A stretch of 32,271 bases of DNA from Chloroflexota bacterium (GCA_014360825.1 JACIWT010000023.1:1-32271), one strand, 5' to 3'; counted from the first letter of the stretch, positions 15,793-25,837 are shown. Numbers and translations: made by a program. Notes: a model not told the origin generated them from the sequence alone.

Positions 15793-18273
15793 ATGAGTAG
15801 AATCGCTTTGCGCCGTAGAATCATATTATGTGCTCTCTTACTGGGAGCACTGTGCATGGTAACACTGGCTGCCAATGCACTGCTGGTGGATTTGCCATCC
15901 CTTGAGCGCGTAGGTGCCGGAACCATCGCGCCCACCACGCAGATCTTAGACCGCGACGGGAGATTGCTCTACGAGATCATGGATCCGCGTTCAGGTCGCC
16001 AGACACCGTTGCCGCTGGAGGAGATACCCCTCTACCTGCGCCAAGCCACCATTGCCACAGAGGACGCCAGTTTCTACACCAACCCCGGGGTGGATGCGCG
16101 GGCGATTCTGCGGGCCATTTGGATCAATCTGCGCGGCGGCGAAGTGTTGGCTGGAGGGAGCACCATCACCCAACAATTAGCACGCAATCTGCTCCTCTCG
16201 CCCGAAGAGCGCAGTCAACGCACTTTGGTGCGCAAGTTGCGGGAGAGCATCTTGGCCTGGCGACTCTCCCGGGCATTCACAAAGGACGAAATCCTCGCCC
16301 TGTACCTAAATACGACCTACTATGGCAACTTAGCCTATGGCGTTGAGGCAGCGGCCCAGGCCATTTTCGGCAAGCGTGCCCGTGATCTGGACCTGGCGGA
16401 ATGTGCACTCATCGCCGGGTTGCCTCAGGCTCCATCTCTTTACAACCCGCTCATTGATCCCGAGGCGGCTCACAAGCGCCAGACCGTCGTGCTCGATCTG
16501 ATGGTGAAGACTGGCTACATCACGCCGGAGCAGGCCGCACAGGCCAAGCAGGAGAAACTCTCCTTCGCTGCAACGCCCTTCCCTATTCGCGCCCCGCACT
16601 TCGTCATGTATGTGTGGGATCTCCTCAAGCATCGTTATGGGGAAGAGATGATTTACAAGCGCGGGCTGCGGGTTACCACCACCCTCGACCTGGATATGCA
16701 GGAGCGGGCCCAGGAGATCGTGCGCTACCGACTCTCGCTGCTCAACGAACCCAAGCCCGGCGCACCCCAGCACAACGTTACTGACGCCGCACTTGTGGCC
16801 CTTGACCCACAGAGCGGCGAGATCTTGGTCATGCTCGGCAGCCCGGACTATTTCGACCCGAAGATCGACGGCGCTGTGAATTGCACTCTCATGCCGCGCC
16901 AGCCCGGTTCCTCTATCAAGCCGGTAACCTATGCCGCTGCCTTCAGTGAGGATTATGCGCCAGCGACCGTGCTGATGGACGTGCGCACTGCCTTCACCAC
17001 GCAGGAGGGTGTCGCATACGTCCCCATCAATTATGACCTCAAATATCATGGGCCGACGTCGTTGCGCCAGGCGCTCGGTTCATCGTACAACTTGATTGCG
17101 GTGAAAGTGCTTGACCACATCGGTTTGGAGAAAATGATCTCGTTGGCCCATGCACTGGGTCTGAGCACCTTAGACGATCGAGGCAAGTTTGGTTTAGCGC
17201 TCACGCTGGGCGGCGGTGAAGTGCGGCTATTGGAATTAACAGCGGCGTACTCGGCTTTTGCCAACGGTGGCCGCCGGGTGGACCCAGTCGCTATCCTGCG
17301 GGTGGAAGATAGCGCCGGGCGACTGATTGACGCCTGGCAGCCAGCGCCGGGTGAGCCGGTACTGGACGAGCGGGTGGCTTATTTGATCACCCACGTTCTA
17401 TCGGATGACACGGCGCGCATACCCGCCTTCGGCGAGGGCAGCGTGCTCAAACTGTCGCGCCCGGCGGCAGTGAAAACCGGCACTACCAACGACTGGCGCG
17501 ACAATTGGACGGTAGGCTACACGCCCGATTTAGCCGTCGGTGTCTGGGTGGGCAACGCCGATAACTCGCCGATGCACAATGTATCTGGCATCAGTGGGGC
17601 AGCACCCATCTGGCATGATTTCATGGAAGAGGTGTTGAAAGGCACGCCCGTGCGAGAGTTCACCGAGCCGGCAGGGATAGCCCATGTGGAGGTGTGCGCA
17701 GAATCTGGTTTACGGCCCGGTCCGCTTTGCACTCGGCGGCGCACCGAGATATTCATAGCCGGGAAAGAGCCAACTCGCGAGTGCGATGCCCACCAACTCG
17801 TGGCTCTCGACGCGCGGACGGGCGAAGTAGCAGGACCAGACACACCGCCGGAGCACATCATTTGGCGCATCTTCACTATCCTGCCTCCTGAGGCTCAGGA
17901 ATGGGCGCGGGAGACAGGCTTTCCTCAGCCGCACGTGGCTATGACAGCACCAGAAGCCTCTGCGCAAAAAGGCGCCCGAGAAGAGGGAATCATTCTCACC
18001 GATCCTTACGCCTTCTCTGTATACCGGCTGATGCCGGACTTGCCGCCCGCCGACCAGCGCATTCTCGTTGCCGCGCGGCCGACCACCAGCACCCGCATCG
18101 CCCGTATGACATTCTACGTAGATAATCAGGCCATCGCCGAGGTGACAACGCCACCCTACTCGACCTTCTGGCCGCTGGCTCTGGGCAAGCACGCCATCCA
18201 CGCCGTGGCGACGGACATAGCAGGGCAACAACTGGAGAGCCCACGCGTGTTTATTGAGGTGCAACCATACTAG
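15793..18273 (+). CDS. Class A penicillin-binding protein (PBP1A/1C type)
   Basis: An 826-aa bifunctional wall synthase. Residues ~8-32 are a signal anchor. The GT51 domain has the catalytic ATEDASFY (E90) and GGSTITQQLARN (121-132). The transpeptidase has SSIK (S373-K376), a GSSYN box and KTGTT (561-565). A C-terminal extension after ~residue 650 ends in a beta-sandwich (RIARMTFYVDNQAIAEV to the end), as in PBP1C-type proteins. It is followed after 12 nt by an alpha-2-macroglobulin gene, matching the known pbpC-yfhM pairing. There is no good Shine-Dalgarno before the ATG. The 46-nt gap to the prenyl synthase suggests co-transcription, which would link lipid carrier supply to wall synthesis. 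Confidence 0.93.
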   Translation: MSRIALRRRIILCALLLGALCMVTLAANALLVDLPSLERVGAGTIAPTTQILDRDGRLLYEIMDPRSGRQTPLPLEEIPLYLRQATIATEDASFYTNPGVDARAILRAIWINLRGGEVLAGGSTITQQLARNLLLSPEERSQRTLVRKLRESILAWRLSRAFTKDEILALYLNTTYYGNLAYGVEAAAQAIFGKRARDLDLAECALIAGLPQAPSLYNPLIDPEAAHKRQTVVLDLMVKTGYITPEQAAQAKQEKLSFAATPFPIRAPHFVMYVWDLLKHRYGEEMIYKRGLRVTTTLDLDMQERAQEIVRYRLSLLNEPKPGAPQHNVTDAALVALDPQSGEILVMLGSPDYFDPKIDGAVNCTLMPRQPGSSIKPVTYAAAFSEDYAPATVLMDVRTAFTTQEGVAYVPINYDLKYHGPTSLRQALGSSYNLIAVKVLDHIGLEKMISLAHALGLSTLDDRGKFGLALTLGGGEVRLLELTAAYSAFANGGRRVDPVAILRVEDSAGRLIDAWQPAPGEPVLDERVAYLITHVLSDDTARIPAFGEGSVLKLSRPAAVKTGTTNDWRDNWTVGYTPDLAVGVWVGNADNSPMHNVSGISGAAPIWHDFMEEVLKGTPVREFTEPAGIAHVEVCAESGLRPGPLCTRRRTEIFIAGKEPTRECDAHQLVALDARTGEVAGPDTPPEHIIWRIFTILPPEAQEWARETGFPQPHVAMTAPEASAQKGAREEGIILTDPYAFSVYRLMPDLPPADQRILVAARPTTSTRIARMTFYVDNQAIAEVTTPPYSTFWPLALGKHAIHAVATDIAGQQLESPRVFIEVQPY

Positions 18274-18285
18274 GAGGATACTGAC

Positions 18286-21200
18286 ATGCCAAGACATCAA
18301 TTTGTGAAAGCAATTACTTGCATTTTGCTTGTGGCAGGGACGCTGGCCGGGTGTGTACCCAAACCCCAGCCCACGCCCATTCCCCTGCCCCCCACAGCGC
18401 CCGTTGTCTTGCACACTCAACCGGAGCGCGGCCAAGAGCATGGCCTGACTGATCCCATTGTCATCACCTTCGACCAGCCAATGGACCAAGCAGCCACAGA
18501 GGCAGCATTCACCATCGAGCCGAAGGTGGAAGGGACATTTTCGTGGGACGGCACGAACCTGCGCTTCACGCCGTCCGTGCCACTCCAGCGAGGCGCGACC
18601 TACACTGTTACTATAGCCGAGAGTGCCCGCAGTGCAAAGGGTATGGCGCTGGCCTTGCCCGTTGAACTGCGGTTCAAGACAGTCGGCTACCTGGAGGTAG
18701 CCAGTGTTCAGCCTGCGCCCGACACCACCGACATCGCCACCGACGTTACGATTGCAGTTATTTTCAATCGTCCCGTCGTGCCGCTCAGTGCCATCAGCGA
18801 GCAAGCTGGATTGCCCAGTCCGCTCTCCATCTCGCCGGAAGTGCAAGGCAAGGGCGAGTGGCTGAACACCGCCGCATACATTTTCAGGCCCGAAGTGGAA
18901 CTCCTGCCCGCGACCACATACACCGTCACTGTCCCTGCTGGACTGAAGGACACCACCGGTGGCGTGCTGGCCGAGGATTATGTCTGGTCTTTCACCACTG
19001 TGTACCCGGTTGTGGTCAGGACCACCCCCAGTGACGGCGACATTTATGTCGGGCCCAGCCAGGTGATCAGTGTTACCTTCAATCAGCCAATGAACCATCG
19101 CTCGGCAGAGGAGCATTTCAGCCTGCAAGCGGCCGAAGGTGGGCTACCTCAGATTCAGGGCACGTTCACCTGGGATGGGAACACCATGGCTTTCACGCCA
19201 GGCACGCCCCTGCGCATGGGGACGCGTTATCGCGGGCGCGTGGCGGCGGGAGCATTGGCCGCGACAGGCAATGCTGGCACTCAACAAGTATACGAATGGA
19301 CGTTTACCACCGCCGAATTGCCCCGCATCATAACCACTTATCCGAAGAATGGGACGAAGGACGCTGAACCTTACACTAACCTGGAGGTCACTTTCTCCAG
19401 CCCAATGGACCGCGATACCTTGCTGGATAATCTGACCATCTTCCCCACAGCCACGCAGGTCTACAGTTACTGGTGGGATTCCGACACCCAACTCTCGCTC
19501 TCTTTCGGTGCACAGCCGTCCACCAGTTACACGATCAGCATCGGCAAGGGGATGAAGGGTCGCTACGGGCACAACCTGGACAAGGACTACACCATTCGCT
19601 TCACCACCCGCGAGTTATATCCTTCTGCCTACCTGATGGGTCCCGACCGCATTGGCACGTTCAACGCCTACACTACCACCGTCGTCTATGCCAGTTATGT
19701 CAATGTTACGGAATTAAACCTGTCCCTTTACCGGCTCAATCGCGCCACCTTCGTGGCCCTCACCGGCCAGGATTGGTGGGAGAGATGGGACACTTTCAAA
19801 CCTTACAGTGGTAACCTGGTGCGCCAGTGGACAGAGGAAGTAGAGGCCCCGCTAAATGTAACGGCGCTGGCCCCCATTACCCTGACGGGTGCCAATGGCG
19901 AGGCGCTCGAACCAGGCTTCTACTATCTGGAACTGCGCTGGCCGAGCCGTGAAACAGAGGTCTCGCGGCAATTGCTCGTCATCTCGCGGGCAAACGTGAC
20001 CCTCAAGGCCACCCAAACCGAAGCGTTAGTGTGGGTAACGGACCTCAAAACAGGCCAACCCATCGCCAATACGGATGTGACTGTCCTAGGGCCCACTGGC
20101 GATATGTTGTCCTCAGGGCGTACCGATGGGGAGGGCATCTTTAGCACCAGTATCCCCAAGACCGATCCGTGGGCCACTATCTTCGCCTTTGCCGGCGGGG
20201 AAGAAGACCTGGGCGTGGCCCTTAGCGATTGGTCGAACGGCATTTCGCCTTGGGATTTCGACCTGAACAGTGAACCATACCAGGAGCCCTACACTGTTTA
20301 TTTCTACACGGACCGGCCCATTTACCGGCCAGGTCAGACCGTTTACTTCAAGGCCGTTGTGCGTGCTGACGACGACGCCCGCTACAGTCTGCCGGATCTC
20401 AAAGAACTGCGGGTCACCATCACGGACGGGCAAGGTAAGACGCTCTACGACCAGTCCTTGCCGCTGAACGACATGGGCACTCTAAATGGCGAGTTGGCAC
20501 TAAGCGAAGATGCCTCGTTAGGTTACTACTACATCAATGCCCAAATCGGCGAGCAGTACTTCGGCACAGGCTTCCAGGTAGCCGAGTATCGGAAGCCCGA
20601 GTTCGAGGTCCAGGTCAGCACAGATAAAGATAACTACATCCAGGGTGACACCATCCATGCTACCGTAGAAGCCAGTTACTACTTCGGTGGGCCGGTAGCC
20701 GAGGCCCAGGTACACTGGCGACTGATGCGTGAGACCTTTTTCTTCTCCTACCCCGGTAAAGGATGGTGGGACTTCACCGACTACGAGTACTTCGAGCCCC
20801 GTCGCTACACCGCATTCGGCGAGTTCGTCAGCGAAGGCTACGGCAAACTGGACAGCGCCGGTCGCCTCACCTTCTCCATACCCGCCGACATCGCTGACCG
20901 CAAGAACAGCCAGGTCTTCACCATTGAGGCCGAGGTCACCGACGTGAATAATCAGTCGGTGAGCGGGCGGACAGCGGCTGTTGTACACAAGGGGTTGTAT
21001 TACATTGGCCTGCAACCAGAAAGTTACGTCAGCCGGGTGGGCAAAGAGGCGGCAGTGAAGATCATCACAGTGGACGCCGAGGGCATCACCGTCACAAATA
21101 AGGCCCTCACCGTTGTCTTCATGGAGCACCGCTGGTACAGCGTCCAGGAGCGAGGCGACGATGGTCGTTTCTACTGGACAAGCAAGGTCGAGGATACACC

Positions 21201-24129
21201 TGTCTATACCACCACTATCACCACCGATGCGGCGGGCACCGCCCGCGCTGCCTTCATACCCGAAAAGGGTGGCACATACAAAGTACTGGCCACTGGTAAA
21301 GACGAGCGAGGCAACACGATCCAGAGTGCTACTTACTTGTGGGTGTCCTCCTACGAATTCGTCAGTTGGCGACGCGAGAACACCGACCGCATAGACTTGA
21401 TCGCCGACAAGAAAGAATACGCTCTCGGTGACACTGCGCAGATCTTGGTGCCATCGTCCTACGTTGGCCCGGTGAAAGCGCTACTCACCATTGAGCGGGG
21501 ACACATCATCGAGCATCGTGTTCTCACCCTGGAGACTAACAGTGACTTGCTCTCCATCCCCATCAAGCCCGAGCACGCACCGAATATCTATGTCTCCGTG
21601 GTCATTGTCAAAGGCCACGATGCGAGCAACCCGCTCGCTTCCTACAAGGTTGGCTATATCAAACTGCCGGTTTCCACCATCGAGCGGCAAGTCACCGTCA
21701 CCATCACGCCGGACAAAAGCACTCACTACAGCCCCGGCGAGAAGGTAACGTATAGCATCCAGGCAACAGACTACACCGGTAAGCCTGTACAGGCGGAATT
21801 GTCCTTGCACCTGGTGGACCTCTCGGTGCTTGCACTCACCGGTGGCGAGACGCGCACCAAGATCGTGGATCACTTCTACCATGAGCGTGGCGTGGGCGTC
21901 CGCACGGCAGCGACATTGGCCATTTCGGTGGATCACTTCAATGAGCGCATTGCGCCGGAAGCCAAAGGAGGTGGCGGCGGTGAACGAGCCCTGGTACAAG
22001 GTCCGGTACGTCGTACTTTCCCCGACACAGCCTACTGGAACCCTGTTGTGCGCACGGATGCCCAAGGGAAGGCCCAGGTAACTGTGGAGTTGCCCGACAA
22101 CTTGACCACATGGCGGTTGGGAAGCGTGGCGGTTACCGCCGACACGAAGGTAGGCGAGGCCACTCTGGACATCGTAAGCACCAAGGACTTGCTCATTCGG
22201 CCAGTTGCACCGCGCTTCTTCGTCATCGGCGACCAGGCCCAACTGGGGGCGGTGATCCACAACAACACCAATAGCGACGTCACGGTGGATGTTAGCCTGA
22301 GTGCTGAGGGATTGAGCGTGGACGGCGGTAGCCAGCAAGTGCAGATACCTGCCCTGGGCAAGACGGCCGTCAATTGGCAGGTCAGTGTAAAGCCCACGGA
22401 CAAGGCCGTGCTGCTCTGGAGCGCAAAGGCCGGCCATCTTACCGACGCCGTGGAGATCACCTTGCCCGTATATCACTTCAGTTCGCCGGAGGTCGTCGCC
22501 ACTGCCGGACAGGTGGAGAGCGGCGAGACTCGCCTCGAGGTGGTGAGCCTGCCACCGCGCTACGATCCGACCATGGGCGAATTGACCGTACAGGTAGATC
22601 CTTCTCTGGCCGCATCTATGCGCGACGGGCTCAAGTATCTGGAGCAATACCCCTACGATTGCATCGAGCAGACAGTGAGCCGTTTCCTCCCCAACGTCGC
22701 CACCTATATGGCGGTGAAACAGTTGGGCCTGGACAGGCCCGACCTAGCCGCACGGACGGCGCAATATGTGGGTGTCGGCTTGCAGCGCATCTATGCCCTG
22801 CAACACTACGATGGAGGCTGGGGTTGGTGGCTTACAGATCGCAGCAACCCGTACATCTCGTCCTATGTGCTTTTCGGCTTGGTACAAGCCAAGAAAGCCG
22901 GGTTTGCAGTGGACGAAGAAGTGATCCGCCGGGCAATCGGCTATTTGCAAGGCGCACTCAAGGATCAGCAGGATGTGTTGGCCTACCACAACTATGACTC
23001 GCGCGCCTACATCCTTTACGTTTTGGCCGAGGCTGGCAGCCTTCAGGGCGGCCTGATCGGTTCGCTCTACGAGAAGCGCGATAGCCTGGGCTATTACGGC
23101 AAAGCATATCTGGCTATGGCCATCCAACTGCTTGATAAGACCGATAGCCGGACCCAGACATTGGTAAGTGACTTGACCAATGGAGCGATACTGAGCGCAA
23201 CCGGCGCACACTGGGAAGAGGCGACCACAGACTACCGGACAATGAACACCAATACCCGCTCGACAGCCATCGTTCTGCAAGCCTTGGTGCGCCTGGTGCC
23301 AGATAATGCCCTGATTCCGAACGTCGTGCGCTGGCTGATGATGGCGCGCAAAGAAGGCCACTGGGAAAGCACCCAGGAAACAGCCACCGCCATCCTGGCA
23401 CTCACGGAGTTTATGGTATCGACTGGCGAATTGAAGGCTGACTATAATTATAGGGTGCGGGTGAATGGCAAAGAACTGGGCCGTGACACGGTAACAGCCG
23501 CGAACGTAGACGAGACCCGCAAACTGCAGGTGGCAGTGGCCGATCTGTTGGCCGACCAAGCCAACAGGTTGGAAATAGAGCGACCTATACCCGCTGCTGG
23601 CCAGACGGGAGCGGGACGGCTGTACTACTCCGCCTATCTGCGCTATTACTTGCCCGTCGAGGAAGTGAAAGCGCTGAACCGCGGCATCATCGTCTCACGG
23701 CAATACGCGCTGTTGGATGACCCGAAGCAACCTATCGAGAGCGCGGCCGTAGGCGATGTCATCCAGGTGAAGTTGACCCTGATCGCACCACAAGATCTGC
23801 ACTACCTGGTGCTCGAGGATCCGCTTCCTGCTGGTTGTGAGGCGCTGGACACCAGCCTGAAAACCACCAGCGCTGCTTACGAAGCGCCTGAACTACAGTC
23901 CGTGGATCGCTGGCGCTACTGGTGGTGGTTCTGGAACCACAGTGAATTGCGGGATGAGAAGGTGGCGCTCTTCGCCACGTACTTACCCAAGGGCACCTAT
24001 GAGTACACGTATTTGATGCGGGCTAGCGTGTCCGGACAGTTCCTGGTGATGCCGACATATGCCTACGAGATGTATTTCCCAGAGGTATTCGGGCGCGGCG
24101 ACGGGCTGAAATTCACCATCGCACGCTAG
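18286..24129 (+). CDS. Bacterial alpha-2-macroglobulin-like lipoprotein with thioester motif
   Basis: A 1947-aa lipoprotein. The signal peptide ends LAGC (lipidated C23), followed by a Pro-rich spacer. Residues ~40-440 hold about four Big_5-like Ig repeats (GLTDPIVITFDQPMD-type openings). MG2-type domains follow (YRPGQTVYFKAVVRA at ~684). The alpha-2-macroglobulin core WNPVVRTDAQGKAQVTVELP lies at ~1247. The reactive thioester motif is YPYDCIEQT (C1459, Q1462), inside an alpha/alpha toroid rich in Trp and Tyr. A C-terminal receptor-like beta domain completes it. The role known for this family is trapping foreign proteases at the cell surface, working beside a PBP1C that repairs wall damage. 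AGGAGG precedes the ATG. The intact CxEQ means it is likely a functional trap. Confidence 0.93.
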   Translation: MPRHQFVKAITCILLVAGTLAGCVPKPQPTPIPLPPTAPVVLHTQPERGQEHGLTDPIVITFDQPMDQAATEAAFTIEPKVEGTFSWDGTNLRFTPSVPLQRGATYTVTIAESARSAKGMALALPVELRFKTVGYLEVASVQPAPDTTDIATDVTIAVIFNRPVVPLSAISEQAGLPSPLSISPEVQGKGEWLNTAAYIFRPEVELLPATTYTVTVPAGLKDTTGGVLAEDYVWSFTTVYPVVVRTTPSDGDIYVGPSQVISVTFNQPMNHRSAEEHFSLQAAEGGLPQIQGTFTWDGNTMAFTPGTPLRMGTRYRGRVAAGALAATGNAGTQQVYEWTFTTAELPRIITTYPKNGTKDAEPYTNLEVTFSSPMDRDTLLDNLTIFPTATQVYSYWWDSDTQLSLSFGAQPSTSYTISIGKGMKGRYGHNLDKDYTIRFTTRELYPSAYLMGPDRIGTFNAYTTTVVYASYVNVTELNLSLYRLNRATFVALTGQDWWERWDTFKPYSGNLVRQWTEEVEAPLNVTALAPITLTGANGEALEPGFYYLELRWPSRETEVSRQLLVISRANVTLKATQTEALVWVTDLKTGQPIANTDVTVLGPTGDMLSSGRTDGEGIFSTSIPKTDPWATIFAFAGGEEDLGVALSDWSNGISPWDFDLNSEPYQEPYTVYFYTDRPIYRPGQTVYFKAVVRADDDARYSLPDLKELRVTITDGQGKTLYDQSLPLNDMGTLNGELALSEDASLGYYYINAQIGEQYFGTGFQVAEYRKPEFEVQVSTDKDNYIQGDTIHATVEASYYFGGPVAEAQVHWRLMRETFFFSYPGKGWWDFTDYEYFEPRRYTAFGEFVSEGYGKLDSAGRLTFSIPADIADRKNSQVFTIEAEVTDVNNQSVSGRTAAVVHKGLYYIGLQPESYVSRVGKEAAVKIITVDAEGITVTNKALTVVFMEHRWYSVQERGDDGRFYWTSKVEDTPVYTTTITTDAAGTARAAFIPEKGGTYKVLATGKDERGNTIQSATYLWVSSYEFVSWRRENTDRIDLIADKKEYALGDTAQILVPSSYVGPVKALLTIERGHIIEHRVLTLETNSDLLSIPIKPEHAPNIYVSVVIVKGHDASNPLASYKVGYIKLPVSTIERQVTVTITPDKSTHYSPGEKVTYSIQATDYTGKPVQAELSLHLVDLSVLALTGGETRTKIVDHFYHERGVGVRTAATLAISVDHFNERIAPEAKGGGGGERALVQGPVRRTFPDTAYWNPVVRTDAQGKAQVTVELPDNLTTWRLGSVAVTADTKVGEATLDIVSTKDLLIRPVAPRFFVIGDQAQLGAVIHNNTNSDVTVDVSLSAEGLSVDGGSQQVQIPALGKTAVNWQVSVKPTDKAVLLWSAKAGHLTDAVEITLPVYHFSSPEVVATAGQVESGETRLEVVSLPPRYDPTMGELTVQVDPSLAASMRDGLKYLEQYPYDCIEQTVSRFLPNVATYMAVKQLGLDRPDLAARTAQYVGVGLQRIYALQHYDGGWGWWLTDRSNPYISSYVLFGLVQAKKAGFAVDEEVIRRAIGYLQGALKDQQDVLAYHNYDSRAYILYVLAEAGSLQGGLIGSLYEKRDSLGYYGKAYLAMAIQLLDKTDSRTQTLVSDLTNGAILSATGAHWEEATTDYRTMNTNTRSTAIVLQALVRLVPDNALIPNVVRWLMMARKEGHWESTQETATAILALTEFMVSTGELKADYNYRVRVNGKELGRDTVTAANVDETRKLQVAVADLLADQANRLEIERPIPAAGQTGAGRLYYSAYLRYYLPVEEVKALNRGIIVSRQYALLDDPKQPIESAAVGDVIQVKLTLIAPQDLHYLVLEDPLPAGCEALDTSLKTTSAAYEAPELQSVDRWRYWWWFWNHSELRDEKVALFATYLPKGTYEYTYLMRASVSGQFLVMPTYAYEMYFPEVFGRGDGLKFTIAR

Positions 24130-24149
24130 GCGTGCTTGTGAGGGGAGGA

Positions 24150-24173
24150 TCGCCGTCTGGAGACGGCTCCCAC
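24150..24173 (+). repeat. Solo right half of the double-hairpin repeat
   Basis: The sequence TCGCCGTCTGGAGACGGC followed by TCCCACC is identical to the right half of the repeat element at 27104-27158. It contains the perfect hairpin GCCGTCT-GG-AGACGGC (24152-24167). The left half (GCAATCT-CC-AGATTGC) is absent. It lies between the macroglobulin stop and the terminator. Confidence 0.75.
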
Positions 24174-24182
24174 CAGATGAGC

Positions 24183-24215
24183 AAGAAGCCCCGACCAAAT
24201 AAGTCGGGGCTTCTT
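24183..24215. terminator. Bidirectional terminator between convergent operons
   Basis: AAGAAGCCCCGAC (24183-24195) pairs perfectly over 13 bp with GTCGGGGCTTCTT (24203-24215) around a 7-nt loop. It sits between the stops of the macroglobulin gene (plus) and the PlsY-like gene (minus), with T-rich flanks. Confidence 0.85.
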
Positions 24216-24253
24216 GTTGTGCCGGCTGGGATACCACGATCAGTTTCCTTTTC

Positions 24254-24853
24254 TCATGCTCCTGGGGGCAAAATGACCGGCGTTTCTGGTTTGCCGAAGT
24301 CAGGGACGTGCTTGAGGAAAACCGGAATGCTGGCCAGGAAACCCAAAGCCACCAGGTGCTCCGGCTGGCTCAATAAGAGGAGGGTTGGGCCGAGCACGAG
24401 GATCGCCAGCCCCATCGAGCGAGGGCGATGGCGCAGGGCAAGGTACAAGACCAGCCAGGCCAGAAATACCACAGGGATCACAAGCGGCTGTAAGAGCAGG
24501 AACAATCCGAACAGCAGTGAAAGTCCTATACCCCCGTAGAAGCCGATGAATGGCGACCAGTTGTGTCCAACGACGGCGGCTACACCGGCAATAGGGATTA
24601 CCCACAGGTCGCCGGGGACAAGTAACCGACAGAAGGTGAGAGCAACCACACCCTTGCTCGCGTCCACTGCCGCGGTCAGAACCCCTAACGCCAGGCCGCC
24701 CATTCTACTTACGTTCAGGCCACCTGTGTGACCACTGCCCTTGAAACGCGGATCTGGCCGACCTGAGATTCGTGTGAGGACTACTCCCGTGGGAAACGCA
24801 CCTATCAGGTAGCCGACGAATGCTGCCAGAACGTACGATAAGGGAGGTACCAT
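24254..24853 (-). CDS. PlsY-like glycerol-3-phosphate acyltransferase
   Basis: A 199-aa membrane protein with five or more hydrophobic segments. ATG 24853 is chosen because it lies 2 nt past the lipid-kinase stop and has GGAGAG upstream; the longer upstream frame is only an overlap. Motifs match PlsY in position but are altered. The G3P-binding loop normally SGNPGATN reads SGHTGGLN, and the acyl-phosphate loop normally GGKGVAT reads GGIGLSL. PlsY transfers an acyl group from acyl-phosphate to glycerol-3-phosphate at the membrane. The changes at conserved residues make activity or substrate uncertain. The operon with a lipid kinase fits phospholipid metabolism. Confidence 0.75.
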   Translation of the reverse strand: MVPPLSYVLAAFVGYLIGAFPTGVVLTRISGRPDPRFKGSGHTGGLNVSRMGGLALGVLTAAVDASKGVVALTFCRLLVPGDLWVIPIAGVAAVVGHNWSPFIGFYGGIGLSLLFGLFLLLQPLVIPVVFLAWLVLYLALRHRPRSMGLAILVLGPTLLLLSQPEHLVALGFLASIPVFLKHVPDFGKPETPVILPPGA

Positions 24854-24855
24854 TA

Positions 24856-25767
24856 CTACCACTCTCCAACGACAACCCGCAATGCCTGCGGGATGATTTC
24901 CAGTTCCATACGCTTGGCATCGGTGGCACAGACTTCGCCGTCGGCATGGGCGCACATGCCCTGTGGTGCATCGGTGGTCAACACCACGCGCCGTGCTCTG
25001 GCCATCGTCACATTGGGCTGGGTGGTGTGCGTGCCCTTGATGAAATGGGGTATGAGGCGCAAGATATTGAATTGGCTTACCTCACGGGCTATGCACAGGT
25101 CGAATAAACCATCGTCCATTTGCGCTTCGGGGGTTACCAGAAAGCCACCTCCATAGCGCCGCCCGTTGGCGATGGAAATCATCAGTAGTTTGGCAGTGAT
25201 AGTCTGCTCGTCGTATTGCATGGTAATAAGCGGGGCCTTGAAGTAGATGAATGTGGTTTGGAGCACAGCGACGAGATAAAGCGGCAGGCCGGTGAGGAAA
25301 CGGATTTTCTGTGCCAGAATAGTAACCATGCCGTCGAAGCCAACGCCCACACCGTTGCCAAAGTAGCGCCCGTCCACCACGCCGACGTCTATCACCCGCG
25401 AGCGGCCCTGCGCGACGGCATCGCAAGCGGCCTCCAGGTCCAACGGTATGCCCGCTCCCCAGGCGAAATCGTTGCCCGAACCGATGGGGATGGCCGCCAT
25501 CGTGCCCACTGTCTCGCCGGGGTGCCGACAGCGCATCATACCGTTGATGACTTCGTTTGAAGTGCCGTCACCGCCTACGGCCACAATGGTTTGGTAGCCG
25601 TTCTTCAGGCCCTCTTCTGCTAGATCCGCGGCGTGCATAGGTCGCTCCGTGTGGGCCACATCGAAATCTACACCCTTAGCGCGCAGCGTACTTTTGACCC
25701 GTTCTTCTCCACGCTCGCCATATCCACGCCCAGCGATGGGGTTGACGATGACCAATGTTTTTGCCAT
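24856..25767 (-). CDS. Diacylglycerol kinase family lipid kinase (YegS/BmrU/DgkB type)
   Basis: A 303-aa soluble lipid kinase. Seen: NPIAGRGYG near the start, the nucleotide motif VAVGGDGTSNEVING, PIGSGNDFAWG, and the C-terminal CAHADGEV box, all expected for DAGK_cat proteins. It phosphorylates diacylglycerol or a related lipid with ATP. Start ATG 25767 has GGGAGGAG immediately upstream; an in-frame ATG eight codons earlier lacks one. It is followed by the PlsY-like gene, giving a two-gene phosphatidate-forming pair. No separate strong promoter is evident. It may be read from the TrpD-like gene upstream through the weak terminator. Confidence 0.9.
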   Translation of the reverse strand: MAKTLVIVNPIAGRGYGERGEERVKSTLRAKGVDFDVAHTERPMHAADLAEEGLKNGYQTIVAVGGDGTSNEVINGMMRCRHPGETVGTMAAIPIGSGNDFAWGAGIPLDLEAACDAVAQGRSRVIDVGVVDGRYFGNGVGVGFDGMVTILAQKIRFLTGLPLYLVAVLQTTFIYFKAPLITMQYDEQTITAKLLMISIANGRRYGGGFLVTPEAQMDDGLFDLCIAREVSQFNILRLIPHFIKGTHTTQPNVTMARARRVVLTTDAPQGMCAHADGEVCATDAKRMELEIIPQALRVVVGEW

Positions 25768-25837
25768 GCTCTCCTCCCTACAGTTTCCCATGCTGTCCTT
25801 TTACTAAAACACGATCCGAACTCAAGGGTGACGCAAA

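Noticed and set aside
17710-19128. Long minus-strand open frame (472 codons) opposite the PBP and macroglobulin genes
   Set aside because: It is antisense to two well-supported genes, crosses their boundary, shows no recognisable domain and is explained by GC-rich codon use. The similar antisense frames at 1866-2750, 3006-3632 and 21481-22647 were dropped for the same reason.
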